Source of the DNA: Planctomycetota bacterium
GTDB taxonomy: Bacteria; Planctomycetota; Planctomycetia; Pirellulales; Lacipirellulaceae
Direction of reading: 5' to 3'
DNA length: 6,017 nucleotides
NCBI GenBank assembly: GCA_013151315.1
Contig: JAADIN010000185.1
Span: forward strand, 1-6,017
Part shown: one piece after another, positions 5,324-6,017 of the stretch
Numbering within the stretch: the stretch's first letter is position 1
Layout: each line of letters starts with the position of its first letter
Notes under the pieces: model-generated
Told to the model about the DNA's origin: nothing
The model's input: only the letters and a program-made list of their open reading frames with translations
The model's database searches: none
Made by a program: the position numbers and the translations under genes

Positions 5324-5809
5324 GTGGATTTTAGAGAACGACTACACCGGGCCGCCGAGCGAGGCCAGCAGACCAAAGACGCCAAAGTACGCGAGGCGGC
5401 GGCCAAAGCGCTGAGTGAAGAAGAATGCCGGCGGCTGCACTCAAGCTACCGCTTGCGACTGACCGAGCACATCGAGAAGTGTCTTCATCAGTTGGCTGAT
5501 AATTTCCCAGGCTTTCATGTCGAGACCGTCGTCGACGACAAGGGTTGGGGGACCGCAATCCGGCGAGACGATCTCTCGATCCAAGCTGGCAAGCGAAATA
5601 ATCTCTTCAGCCGGCTGGTCATGACCATCAGCCCGTATAGCAAATTCCACGTTTTGGATCTTTTGGCCAAGGGAGCCATCCGAAACAAAGAGAATTTTAG
5701 CCGTAACCACTATCAACTACTCAAAGACGCCGACCTCGACAGTTTTGAGCAAATGATCGAACAGTGGACGCTCGACTACGCTGAACAATACGCGGCCGAC
5801 AACGCATGA
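5324..5809 (+). CDS. Conserved-looking hypothetical protein, 161 residues
   Basis: A soluble, highly charged protein with no signal peptide or membrane segment. Its N-terminus, DFRERLHRAAERGQQTKDAK onward, is strongly helical and rich in Arg, Lys and Glu. It continues with ALSEEECRRLHSSYRLRLTEHIEKCL, then a beta-type core FPGFHVETVVDDKGWGTAIRR and LFSRLVMTISPYSKFHVLDLLAKG, and a helical C-terminus. I associate this style with planctomycete-specific hypothetical proteins but can name no family or function. I prefer the GTG at 5324 because GGAG (5310-5313) lies 10 bases upstream. The ATG at 5315 is too close to that site. The ATG at 5285 lacks a well-placed site, and the TTG at 5261 lies inside the palindrome. 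It converges on the next gene with 9 bp between stops. Confidence 0.8.
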   Translation: MDFRERLHRAAERGQQTKDAKVREAAAKALSEEECRRLHSSYRLRLTEHIEKCLHQLADNFPGFHVETVVDDKGWGTAIRRDDLSIQAGKRNNLFSRLVMTISPYSKFHVLDLLAKGAIRNKENFSRNHYQLLKDADLDSFEQMIEQWTLDYAEQYAADNA

Positions 5810-5818
5810 GCGATGCCG

Positions 5819-6017
5819 TCATTCGTCATTCGCTAACACCAACTCGCGCAATCCTTCCAGGCACTCAACGACGACCTCAGGAGTGGTTGCCGACCAACCC
5901 TCGCGGCGATGCGCGATGATGGCCAACTTGAAGCTCTCAAATGCCTCGGCCAAATCGTCAGGCAGATTCTCGACGTCGACACCAAGCCGCGTACGCTTGC
6001 TGACTTGGGCGGCTTGT
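5819..6017 (-). CDS. C-terminal fragment of an unrecognised protein
   Basis: The minus strand is open from the right edge for 65 codons, ending with TGA at 5819-5821, so the gene starts outside the window. The visible residues read QAAQVSKRTRLGVDVENLPD and then DLAEAFESFKLAIIAHRREG, with a final helix VVVECLEGLRELVLANDE. It looks soluble and mainly helical. I cannot assign a family. Codon use resembles the neighbouring genes, the frame is uninterrupted, and the composition is protein-like, which is why I accept it despite its shortness. Confidence 0.6.
   Translation of the reverse strand, partial: QAAQVSKRTRLGVDVENLPDDLAEAFESFKLAIIAHRREGWSATTPEVVVECLEGLRELVLANDE

Noticed and set aside
5134..5334. 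66-codon plus-strand frame running across the 30-bp palindrome
   Set aside because: It runs through the palindrome, has no ribosome site, and overlaps the start of the better-supported gene at 5324.

Overview
The window looks like chromosomal DNA of a planctomycete, most likely of the Pirellula/Blastopirellula type. That rests on the gene content, the moderate GC content, long divergent spacers rich in short palindromes, and two small conserved-looking proteins of a style I associate with that phylum. No database search was possible, so the placement is inference.

Left part (1-2181), all on the minus strand: folK, with an unusually long C-terminal extension, then panC eight bases downstream, then the first 46 codons of a probable lgt running off the left edge. 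folK and panC look like one transcription unit supplying folate and pantothenate precursors. panC carries an apparent one-base deletion near its end, and the missing C-terminus is readable in another frame down to position 264. Two perfect hairpins lie between panC and lgt.

Middle (2182-2917): a long divergent spacer between folK and the heme gene. It holds a palindrome just upstream of folK, a strong intrinsic terminator with no obvious gene to serve, a possible small ORF and a possible promoter feeding that terminator, and several short direct and inverted repeats.

Right-centre (2918-4849), plus strand: a single 643-codon frame joining uroporphyrinogen-III synthase (HemD) to uroporphyrinogen decarboxylase (HemE), two consecutive steps of tetrapyrrole synthesis. 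The junction sits on an A8 tract. Removing one A would give two normal, adjacent genes, so the fusion may be real, produced by slippage, or a sequencing artefact.

Right part (4861-6017): an 80-residue acidic protein on the minus strand, a 161-residue protein on the plus strand preceded by a promoter-like sequence and a perfect 30-bp palindrome, and the C-terminal 65 residues of an unrecognised minus-strand gene running off the right edge. I recognise none of these three by function.

I found no mobile element, CRISPR array, tRNA or rRNA. The most interesting points are the HemD/HemE junction, the panC frameshift, the FolK extension, and the unexplained transcription signals in the central spacer.
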